Below, piece after piece: positions 35,568-42,541 of a stretch of DNA of 64,000 nucleotides. The notes below the pieces were generated by a model. The model searched no databases and was not told the origin of the DNA. It saw nothing but the letters and a program-made list of their open reading frames with translations. The stretch spans positions 1 through 64,000 of the forward strand of contig JAMONV010000045.1 in NCBI GenBank assembly GCA_027066365.1, written 5' to 3'. Position 1 is the stretch's first letter, and every line of letters begins with the position of its first letter. This stretch comes from Flavobacteriales bacterium (GTDB lineage: Bacteria; Bacteroidota; Bacteroidia; Flavobacteriales; Flavobacteriaceae). The position numbers and the translations under genes were made by a program.

Positions 35568-36918
35568 CGTTGCGATCGACTTTTTTTTGCGGTTTAAAAA
35601 AGTTCAAAACATAACGATAAATCAATTTACCGTATGTATCATAAAAAGCCACTTCCACATGACGGTTTTCCTTCTCTCCTTTGACACTTACCATGGCGAA
35701 ATTGCGCTTCATAATCAATGATCCGGGAATTCGTAGAGTATTGTTTTCTTTCCAAGCATGCGTATTGGGTCCGCTGGTGAATGGCGAAGAAGTAATATCG
35801 AAAATCACCGGTGAACCGTTGCCCGGATCGAATATACTGATTTCGCTCTCGTGCCGGTCGCCCGTCAGGAAAATGACATTTTGCAATCCTTGTTCATAGA
35901 TAAAATCGATAATTTCCTGTCTTTCGCGGTCAAAACCGTTATTGCTGTATGTTTCAAACCTTCGGGCCGTATTCAAAAATTGACCGCCCATCATAATAAA
36001 CTTAAATCGTGCATGGCTGGCTGCCAACGCATTTTTTAACCATTCAAGTTGCTCCTTACCTAATATGGTTTTGTTTTTCTTGGTTTTCAATTTGTTGGCA
36101 TCACGATAATAACGGTTATCCAACAAGAAAAATTCGGCATCGTACCAACTGAATTGTGTGATGGCGCCACGAACATTGGCCACCCCAAAGGACGGATTAG
36201 CCCAGAAATAGGTAAAAACTTCCTCGGTTATGTTTTTGTTCCAAAAACTTCCGTCCGAATCATTCGGCCCGAAATCATGATCGTCCACAATGGCGTAGTG
36301 GGCTACGTTGGCCAACAGCGGTTGTAATTCTTTAATCCTGCGATCGTGTGTGTATCGGTATATAGTGCGTTCTTTGGAATTCCATTCGCCTTGTCGCAAG
36401 TAAACATTATCACCTCCCCACAACATAAAATCGGGGTGTTTTTCATAAATAGATTGAAAAATTTCGTAGTATCCGCCGTATTTATTGTTTTTTCTATCCC
36501 AAGGTTTATCATTAATATATGTTCCCGACCCGAATACAAAGCTAAAGTCTTTCGGTGCTTTATGAAATCGCCAGATATCCTGTGTTTTAAAAGTGAGCGG
36601 ATAAGGGAAAGCTATTTTTTTTCCGTTGATATACACTTCATAGCGGTATGTCGTACCTCTTTTTAGTCCGGTCAGTTTGATTTTGGCCGTGTTGCCTTTA
36701 TCCGCAGTGGTTTTAATAACGGGTGTTTTTTTTGCTTTTTGGGGTTGCCCTTCGGGATAATATCCGAATTTGACTCTCGCCGGCTTAACGGTTTGTATCC
36801 ACAACCAAGCTTCAGTCATACCTACATGCCCCACCATAGGTCCGGCATTCACCGTTTTATTTTGCCCGTAAACAAAAGAAAATAAGAAAAGAAGCAGGAT
36901 AAATATGTTCTTATTCAT
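35557..36918 (-). CDS. PhoD-like phosphatase, exported
   Basis: 453 residues from the ATG at 36918, chosen because it starts directly with a signal peptide (MNKNIFILLLFLFSFVYGQ); a longer in-frame start at 36951 adds residues before the signal. An N-terminal Ig-like region (about 22-110) precedes the metallophosphatase domain with MLWGGDNVYLRQG, YAIVDDHDFGPNDSDGSF and FLTGDRHESEIS, the metal-ligand motifs of PhoD. It is a probable periplasmic or surface phosphodiesterase/phosphatase for phosphate scavenging. Its 3' end overlaps the aldehyde dehydrogenase gene by 11 bp. Confidence 0.9.
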   Translation of the reverse strand: MNKNIFILLLFLFSFVYGQNKTVNAGPMVGHVGMTEAWLWIQTVKPARVKFGYYPEGQPQKAKKTPVIKTTADKGNTAKIKLTGLKRGTTYRYEVYINGKKIAFPYPLTFKTQDIWRFHKAPKDFSFVFGSGTYINDKPWDRKNNKYGGYYEIFQSIYEKHPDFMLWGGDNVYLRQGEWNSKERTIYRYTHDRRIKELQPLLANVAHYAIVDDHDFGPNDSDGSFWNKNITEEVFTYFWANPSFGVANVRGAITQFSWYDAEFFLLDNRYYRDANKLKTKKNKTILGKEQLEWLKNALAASHARFKFIMMGGQFLNTARRFETYSNNGFDRERQEIIDFIYEQGLQNVIFLTGDRHESEISIFDPGNGSPVIFDITSSPFTSGPNTHAWKENNTLRIPGSLIMKRNFAMVSVKGEKENRHVEVAFYDTYGKLIYRYVLNFFKPQKKVDRNVNR

Positions 36919-36972
36919 GAGTGTTTTTTTATATGGTCCAAAGTTAACCATTTTTTAAACACGGAATAAAAG

Positions 36973-36998
36973 AAAACCGCCTTTTTCGGGGCGGTTTT
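36973..36998 (-). terminator. Intrinsic terminator after the ExbB/ExbD operon
   Basis: AAAACCGCC (36973-36981) pairs with GGCGGTTTT (36989-36997). On the minus strand it ends in TTTTCTTTTA, 25-50 bp past the stop of the last ExbD gene. It also separates that operon from the PhoD-like gene. Confidence 0.75.
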
Positions 36999-37022
36999 GC
37001 TATGGAATATTGAGAATTACTT

Positions 37023-37511
37023 TCACTTGTTCTGACTCACATCTCCTTTGCGCGCAGCATAATTTATTTTCAAAGCATTTACTTCGCGTAATTTTTCTTT
37101 AATATCGGTAATCAACCCCATTTTATCGTCGGCATCGGCTTTGATGGAGGTAATCATCAGCGGGCGTAATTCCTCACGCCGGGCCATACGTTCATTGAGG
37201 ATAAAAGCTTGTATATCGTTTACGGTAGCAAATTTGTCGGCCAATTGAATCACCGGTTCTTTCCCGAATTTTTTTTGATAGCGTTTGGTAGGTACGCCTA
37301 CGTAGATGGTGCTTACCAATTGTTTTTTTTCGAGCTTTTGCACTTGGTCGGCATAAGGCAAAAATACTTTCACCTTTTTGTCGGTGTCACGCATCACGGT
37401 TGCCACCATAAAAAAGAATAAAAGCATAAAAACGATATCGGGCAAAGAGGCGGTGGAAATGGCCGGGGTTCCACCTTCTTTTTTCTTTTTGAATTTGTGA
37501 TGTCCGCTCAT
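37023..37511 (-). CDS. exbD: ExbD/TolR family biopolymer transport protein (second copy)
   Basis: 162 residues from the ATG at 37511. A basic cytoplasmic tail (HHKFKKKKEGG) precedes the single membrane helix, which carries the conserved aspartate in ASLPDIVFMLLFFFMVATVM (about 22-41). The rest is a periplasmic domain with KVKVFLPYADQ and a C-terminal MITSIKADADDKMGLITDI segment like ExbD. It forms the proton-channel stator with ExbB to energise TonB-type transport. Only 4 bp separate it from the preceding exbD. Confidence 0.9.
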   Translation of the reverse strand: MSGHHKFKKKKEGGTPAISTASLPDIVFMLLFFFMVATVMRDTDKKVKVFLPYADQVQKLEKKQLVSTIYVGVPTKRYQKKFGKEPVIQLADKFATVNDIQAFILNERMARREELRPLMITSIKADADDKMGLITDIKEKLREVNALKINYAARKGDVSQNK

Positions 37512-37515
37512 AGTC

Positions 37516-38049
37516 TTAACGTGTTTCCGGTGTTGATTCGGCAATAATTTGAGGATAATCTTTTCGTATTTCCTTCTGCTGCGATTTGCTTAGTTCATCA
37601 TAGGTTTTACCGAAGCGTCGCAGAGCTTCCCGGTTATAGATTTCATTGTAGGCTTTCAGTATTTCATTATACACACTAATATAAGCCTTATAGGAAGTTC
37701 CGCGGTCATAAGTCAAATTGATTACGGCTTTTTTCGGATTTTCGGCATAATTGGGATCCTTGCCGTTATTGGTAACATGTTTCAATACTTCTTCTTTGAT
37801 TTCCGAAAGTTTCCCTTGCCGGTCTTCAATCATGATTTGGTCGTTCCGGTTGACCAAAATATCCAAGATATTCCGTTTTTTCTCTTTGATTTCGGGCGGG
37901 GGATTATTCGGATCGGGCGGAGGCGGCAACTTACGGCTGATACCGTACATGCTTTCCATGGTAGTTGTAACCAAGAAAAAGATTAACAACAGGAAAGCAA
38001 TATCCGCCATCGAACCCGCATTGATTTCTTGCAATTTTCTTCTAGCCAT
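37516..38049 (-). CDS. exbD: ExbD/TolR family biopolymer transport protein (first copy)
   Basis: 177 residues. The N-terminal RRKLQEINAGSMADIAFLLLIFFLVTTTM contains the membrane helix with the functional aspartate (about residue 16). A proline-rich linker (LPPPPDPNNPPPE) leads to a periplasmic domain and a Lys/Glu-rich tail. Tandem ExbD genes after ExbB are the usual Bacteroidota layout, and the two proteins differ clearly in their periplasmic parts. That suggests a heteromeric stator or distinct partner preferences. Confidence 0.9.
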   Translation of the reverse strand: MARRKLQEINAGSMADIAFLLLIFFLVTTTMESMYGISRKLPPPPDPNNPPPEIKEKKRNILDILVNRNDQIMIEDRQGKLSEIKEEVLKHVTNNGKDPNYAENPKKAVINLTYDRGTSYKAYISVYNEILKAYNEIYNREALRRFGKTYDELSKSQQKEIRKDYPQIIAESTPETR

Positions 38050-38088
38050 GCTACTTGTTTTCTTAGTTTAACGCTTTTTGTCGGCGAA

Positions 38089-38598
38089 TTATTCTTCGTC
38101 CGATTCTTCTTCGGGTTCTTCACCCGCTTCCACTTCTTCTCCTTCAGCCAACACCGTTTTTTTGTTTCCTCCCAAGCTTATACCGCTAAAAAGAGAGGTG
38201 AATACCATTAATACAACGGCTATGACGGCCAGGATATAAAATGTATAAAGTCCCGTGTCGGACCACTTGGATACGGTTCCGCTATATTCAATGCCGCCTA
38301 CGGTGAAAGGCTTATCGCTGGCTTGGGAATAAGCAAGCAGGACTATCACCAGAAAAACACCGAATGAAATAAGCGTGTAAACCATGCTTTTTTTGGAAGC
38401 GAAAATATCCATGATCCAACCCAACACGGCCAAAATCGCCGTTACATAAAGCAATGCAACGGTCAAATTCAAAAGATTGTCAATATATGCGTTCTGGGTT
38501 TTGACATCACCGGATTTGACCATTAAGATATATAACAAACCGGCTATCACGGCTAAAACCAAAACCAAGAGCTTGACTATTTTGGGCATTAATTTCAT
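38089..38598 (-). CDS. Membrane protein embedded in the ExbB-ExbD operon
   Basis: 169 residues. Four predicted helices (about 8-26, 45-66, 73-90 and 117-139) and a strongly acidic C-terminal tail (GEEVEAGEEPEEESDEE). There is no enzymatic motif. It lies between exbB (26 bp upstream) and exbD (39 bp downstream) on the same strand, so it is co-transcribed with the proton-channel genes. Its function is not known; position suggests an accessory of the TonB-energising complex. Confidence 0.75.
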   Translation of the reverse strand: MKLMPKIVKLLVLVLAVIAGLLYILMVKSGDVKTQNAYIDNLLNLTVALLYVTAILAVLGWIMDIFASKKSMVYTLISFGVFLVIVLLAYSQASDKPFTVGGIEYSGTVSKWSDTGLYTFYILAVIAVVLMVFTSLFSGISLGGNKKTVLAEGEEVEAGEEPEEESDEE

Positions 38599-38624
38599 GG
38601 TAATTAATTTAATTCGTTCAGCGA

Positions 38625-39389
38625 TTATTTCGAATATTTCACCAACATATCAATCAAAGAAATGGAAGCATCTTCCATCTTATTAACAATACTATCGATT
38701 TTGGCGATAATGAAGTTATAGAAAATTTGAAGAATGATAGCTACAATCAATCCGAATACGGTGGTCAACAAAGCGATTTTAATACCGCGAGCCACCAAAG
38801 AAGGGTTCATATCGCCGGCTTTTTCGATTTTGTCGAAGGCGTCGATCATCCCGATAACCGTTCCCATAAATCCGAACATCGGTGCCAAAGCGATGAAGAG
38901 TGCCAACCATGAAACGTTTTTTTCCAATTCGCCTACTTTTACGTTTCCGTAGGAAATCACGGCTTTTTCGGCGGCTTCCAATCCTTCACCTTCGGCCATT
39001 CGTAGTAATCCTTGATAGAAAATGGATGCGACCGGACCGCGTTTATTGCGGAGCATTTCAAGCGCTTGCTCCACGCCGCCTTCTTCTAGTGCGGCTTCGG
39101 TTTCTTGCAATAATTTTTGAGTATTCGTATCCGAGAGATACAAGAAAATAATTCTTTCGATCGCAATAGCCAAACCGAGAATCAATGTTAACAGCACGAT
39201 TCCCATAAAAGCGGGTCCACCTTCCACGAACCGCTGTTTAAGCACTTGGTGGAATTCTTGGTTTTGGCCGGACTTTTGTTTATCCACTTGTTCGGTTTTG
39301 GCTTTCGCCTTGTCTTGCGCATAGGTCTGAACAGGCATTACGAATGCCAGAAATCCTACGATAGTCAGAATGGAAAGTAATTTTCTCAT
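38625..39389 (-). CDS. exbB: MotA/TolQ/ExbB proton channel family protein
   Basis: 254 residues. An N-terminal signal-like helix (about 1-24) and a Lys/Gln linker precede the three-helix core: GIVLLTLILGLAIAIERIIFL, then NVSWLALFIALAPMFGFMGTVIGMIDAFDKI (the channel helix with the small-residue and Thr/Gly pattern of ExbB) and IALLTTVFGLIVAIILQIFYNF. It forms the proton channel that powers TonB-dependent receptors such as those at 0.3 and 14.3 kb. First gene of the exbB-169 aa-exbD-exbD operon. Confidence 0.92.
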   Translation of the reverse strand: MRKLLSILTIVGFLAFVMPVQTYAQDKAKAKTEQVDKQKSGQNQEFHQVLKQRFVEGGPAFMGIVLLTLILGLAIAIERIIFLYLSDTNTQKLLQETEAALEEGGVEQALEMLRNKRGPVASIFYQGLLRMAEGEGLEAAEKAVISYGNVKVGELEKNVSWLALFIALAPMFGFMGTVIGMIDAFDKIEKAGDMNPSLVARGIKIALLTTVFGLIVAIILQIFYNFIIAKIDSIVNKMEDASISLIDMLVKYSK

Positions 39390-39427
39390 AATTTATTGAT
39401 TTAGAATCTTTTTTATGTTTTCGAGCT

Positions 39428-39515
39428 GCGGAGAGAGAGGGATTCGAACCCTCGGTACGCTTTTAGCGCACACACGCTTTCCAGGCGTGCACCTTCGGCC
39501 TCTCGGTCATCTCTC
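39428..39515 (-). tRNA. tRNA-Ser (anticodon GGA)
   Basis: 88-nt gene on the minus strand with a 7-bp acceptor stem (GGAGAGA/TCTCTCC), discriminator G and T-loop GGTTCGAATCC. The anticodon loop CTGGAAA on the stem CACGCCTGGAAAGCGTG gives anticodon GGA, reading UCC/UCU codons. The long variable arm (GTGCGCTAAAAGCGTAC) is typical of tRNA-Ser. The 3' CCA is not encoded. Confidence 0.95.
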
Positions 39516-39586
39516 CTCATAATGGCACAAATATAAAGGCTTTTGTCGAAAGTGCAAAATGATTTGTCATAAAAATGTTACCTTGA

Positions 39587-41248
39587 TTATTCTTGCATGG
39601 ACATAAGGAATTCTTCATTGGTGCGGGTATCTTTGATGCGTTCTTTAATGAATTCCATGGCTTCGATGGGGTTCATATCGCCGAGGAATCGTCGCAAAAG
39701 CCACATGCGTTGCAATGTGCGTTCGTCGTGCAAAAGATCGTCGCGGCGTGTGCCGGTGGCAAGTAAATCGATAGCCGGGAAAATACGACGGTTGGCCAAT
39801 CGTCTGTCGAGTTGTAATTCCATGTTTCCGGTTCCTTTAAATTCTTCGAAGATCACTTCGTCCATCTTGGAACCGGTATCCACCAGAGCGGTGGCAATGA
39901 TGGTCAAGGAACCGCCGTCTTTGATGTTACGGGCTGCACCGAAGAAACGTTTCGGCTTATGCAATGCATTAGCATCCACTCCACCGGTCAATACACGTCC
40001 CGATGCCGGTTGCACCGTATTGTAGGCTCGCGCCAAGCGGGTAATGGAATCCAAAAGTATCACTACATCGTGACCGCTTTCTACCAATCGTTTGGCTTTT
40101 TCAATAACGATATTGGCCACGCGCACGTGTTTTTCCGCCGGTTGGTCAAAGGTGGAAGCAATCACTTCGCCGCGTACGCTTTCTTTCATATCGGTAACTT
40201 CTTCGGGGCGTTCGTCAATGAGCAGAACCATCAAATAAACTTCGGGGTGATTAAGTGCAATGGCATTGGCGATGTCTTTGAGCAACCATGTTTTTCCGGT
40301 TTTCGGTTGCGAAACAATCATGGCACGCTGGCCTTTCCCGATAGGCGAAAACAAATCCACAATCCGTGTGGAAAGTGTGCTTCCTATTCCCGACAAACGA
40401 AATTTTTCATTCGGAAAAATAGGTGTAAGGTGTTCAAATGCCACACGGTCGCGAATTATGGACGGATCCAATCCGTTGATTTTGGTTACCTTCACCAAAG
40501 GATAAAATTTTTCGTCCTTTTTGGGCGGACGAACCACGCCACGCACCGTATCGCCGGTTTTCAACCCGAAGTGTTTTATCTGCGATTGTGAAAGGTAAAT
40601 ATCATCGGGAGACGAAAGATAATTAAAGTCCGCCGAACGAAGAAAACCATAGCCGTCGAGAATTTCCAAAACGCCTTCCACTTCCACCAGCCCGTCAAAC
40701 TTCAATGCCGGGTCGGTTTTGTCTTGTTTTTTTGCCGCTTTGGCTTGACCTTCGATCTTTTCGGCTTGAGATACCTGATTGCTGTTGCTATTTTTTTTCG
40801 CCGGTTCTTCAACCGATTTTTTTTGATTTGAATGTGTGTTTTGATTTACTTTTTTCTCTTGGCCGCCGGTTTGTAATTGTTTTTCCGTTTTGTTGTTAGC
40901 GGAAACCGTTTCTTGTTTTTCGTCAGAACGCTTACGACGACGGCGTTTACCGTTGCTTTGTGAGCTTGCAGAACCGTTTTGTGTCGTTTGATCCTGCTTT
41001 GGTTTTTGGGTAGTATTTCCTTCGTTTTTCTGCTTTTCGGTTTTCTCTTCCGGTTCTTTTTGGAGGTGGGCTTGAGCTTCTTCGCGTAGCATTTTTCGCA
41101 CCACATCGGGATTATCGGCATAAAAATCCAGGATTTTATAAATCAAATCCATTTTTTTGAGATGATAATATTTTTTAATGCCGAGACGCTTCGCTATTTC
41201 CTGTAATTCGGCCAATTTGAGCTTTTTCAGATTTTCGATTTCAAACAT
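39587..41248 (-). CDS. rho: Transcription termination factor Rho
   Basis: 553 residues against about 420 for E. coli Rho. The N-terminal helical domain ([21 protein letters not shown]) is followed by a long low-complexity insertion rich in Lys, Gln and Asn (about 60-190), common in Bacteroidota Rho. After it come the RNA-binding cold-shock-like domain ([21 protein letters not shown]) and the ATPase ring: Walker [12 protein letters not shown], Walker [17 protein letters not shown], and Q/R-loop residues in [22 protein letters not shown]. It terminates untranslated transcripts. It is a single gene, with tRNA-Ser downstream. Confidence 0.97.
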   Translation of the reverse strand: MFEIENLKKLKLAELQEIAKRLGIKKYYHLKKMDLIYKILDFYADNPDVVRKMLREEAQAHLQKEPEEKTEKQKNEGNTTQKPKQDQTTQNGSASSQSNGKRRRRKRSDEKQETVSANNKTEKQLQTGGQEKKVNQNTHSNQKKSVEEPAKKNSNSNQVSQAEKIEGQAKAAKKQDKTDPALKFDGLVEVEGVLEILDGYGFLRSADFNYLSSPDDIYLSQSQIKHFGLKTGDTVRGVVRPPKKDEKFYPLVKVTKINGLDPSIIRDRVAFEHLTPIFPNEKFRLSGIGSTLSTRIVDLFSPIGKGQRAMIVSQPKTGKTWLLKDIANAIALNHPEVYLMVLLIDERPEEVTDMKESVRGEVIASTFDQPAEKHVRVANIVIEKAKRLVESGHDVVILLDSITRLARAYNTVQPASGRVLTGGVDANALHKPKRFFGAARNIKDGGSLTIIATALVDTGSKMDEVIFEEFKGTGNMELQLDRRLANRRIFPAIDLLATGTRRDDLLHDERTLQRMWLLRRFLGDMNPIEAMEFIKERIKDTRTNEEFLMSMQE

Positions 41249-41426
41249 AAGTCATTCGTTTTAGCATTCACTAAAAATTTTCGTTAATAACCTTAATAAT
41301 ATGGGTTGTAAAGATTTCAAGGGTGAAGCAATTGAACGGATTAAATCAACCGGACGGTTATTGTTATTTCGTAATGCAATAATAAGAATATTTTTTTGAA
41401 TTCGGGCAAATTCATAACGGAAATGA

Positions 41427-41434
41427 TATCTTTG
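41427..41434 (+). promoter_or_regulatory. -7 promoter box, cytochrome-like membrane protein
   Basis: TATCTTTG matches the consensus exactly and lies 18 bp upstream of the ATG at 41453. This fixes that ATG as the start in preference to in-frame upstream codons. Confidence 0.55.
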
Positions 41435-41452
41435 CCGCAAAATATTCTTTCC

Positions 41453-41884
41453 ATGATATCGTATTTACATTCCGGTTGGGCATTATTTACCGTTTTATTG
41501 GTGTTTTTTACCGTTATTCGCCATTTGCGCGGGTTCCTTTTAAAAAAACCTTACGGATTACATTCCGATTTCCGCTTGGCACTATTGGCTTTGGTTGTGT
41601 TTGTTATTCAAATTATATTGGGATTGCTCAATTTTTTTACTTCCGATTATTTTGCCGGCATTCGCGAGGGACACACGGGCGAATACATGAAAAATGCGCA
41701 CACACGATTGATAATCTTGGAACATCCCACCATGGCTATTGTGGGTTTGCTGTTTATGTTATACGGTTTCAGACGCATGTATTATCATGTGGATCCGCGA
41801 CGGAAATATTGGGCGATAGCTTTGTTCTATGCTTCGGCTTTGCTGGCGGTAGCATCGCGTTTGCCCTGGAAAGATTGGATATAA
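41453..41884 (+). CDS. Four-helix membrane protein, cytochrome-b-like
   Basis: 143 residues. Four hydrophobic helices (about 4-25, 40-62, 86-106 and 114-134) carry histidines at positions typical of haem-ligating four-helix proteins: SYLHSGWA in helix 1, then AHTRLIILEHPTMAIVG and YYHVD near helices 3-4. Small His-bearing membrane proteins of this kind are widespread in flavobacteria and are often annotated as cytochrome b-like. Haem binding is inferred, not shown. It is a single gene between rho and uvrA. Confidence 0.65.
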   Translation: MISYLHSGWALFTVLLVFFTVIRHLRGFLLKKPYGLHSDFRLALLALVVFVIQIILGLLNFFTSDYFAGIREGHTGEYMKNAHTRLIILEHPTMAIVGLLFMLYGFRRMYYHVDPRRKYWAIALFYASALLAVASRLPWKDWI

Positions 41885-41944
41885 ATAAATTGAAAAAAAT
41901 CCCTTATATTCGAGGTTTAATTCAAAATTAAATGCGTTTGGGCA

Positions 41945-42469
41945 TTAATCATTATGCTTTATTTTTTCGGTCGTATTAAAATGCCGAATTAACAACCCGG
42001 TAAAAATCAAAAAAGTCAAAAGCGCGAATATCCATTTGGCACTATTGAAAAACGAAGCCAACCGAACCGTTGTCCGGTTCAAATCCGGATAGGAAACGAT
42101 TAAGCGAATGAACAGAATATTTTCCGCAATATCAAACAAGCCGATCAGCAAGGGAAAATAGCAAAAACTTTTCCTCCGGGAATCCAGACACCGGAATATA
42201 TACCTGTAATATAAAGCATAAAAAACGGCATAAGGCATATCGATGAAAAGAATGGAGAGGCGATAAATTTGTCTGCCCTTCTCGCCCGCTTGCGTTAAAA
42301 AACGATAAGCCGTGTCCCGATCGAAGCCGAAGTGTAAATCCAGAGGCCGGATTGGTTTCGAAAACCCGAACCAATGCGAAAATGAAGGAAACAACCAAAA
42401 ATTAACGGCGAGAATCAATACAATTCCCGCAACTAAAAATCCGGTATGGCATTTTCGACCTTGTTTCAC
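41945..42469 (-). CDS. Membrane protein of unknown function
   Basis: 174 residues from a GTG at 42469. Four helices are predicted (about 9-29, 68-88, 98-122 and 134-160), with IDMPYAVFYALYYRYIFR between the first two. No family is recognised. The -7 box TATCTTTG (42477-42484, minus) lies so close to the GTG that the message would be almost leaderless; no later in-frame ATG keeps the first helix. It is divergent from uvrA, sharing the 72-bp space between them. Confidence 0.6.
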   Translation of the reverse strand: MKQGRKCHTGFLVAGIVLILAVNFWLFPSFSHWFGFSKPIRPLDLHFGFDRDTAYRFLTQAGEKGRQIYRLSILFIDMPYAVFYALYYRYIFRCLDSRRKSFCYFPLLIGLFDIAENILFIRLIVSYPDLNRTTVRLASFFNSAKWIFALLTFLIFTGLLIRHFNTTEKIKHND

Positions 42470-42476
42470 TTCAAGA

Positions 42477-42523
42477 CAAAGATAAACAATGATATGAATT
42501 TAGGCCGTATTGATTTAACTTTG
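42477..42523. promoter_or_regulatory. Back-to-back -7 boxes between uvrA and the 174-residue gene
   Basis: TATCTTTG on the minus strand (42477-42484) and TAACTTTG on the plus strand (42516-42523) point away from each other within 47 bp. The plus-strand box sits 18 bp before the uvrA ATG at 42542. No SOS-type palindrome was recognised here. Confidence 0.5.
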
Positions 42524-42541
42524 CAAGGATATAAAGAAATC

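Noticed and set aside
39597-40591. Long plus-strand frames of 142 and 210 codons antisense to rho
   Set aside because: Shadow frames of a strongly conserved gene; no start signals and codon usage follows from rho on the other strand.
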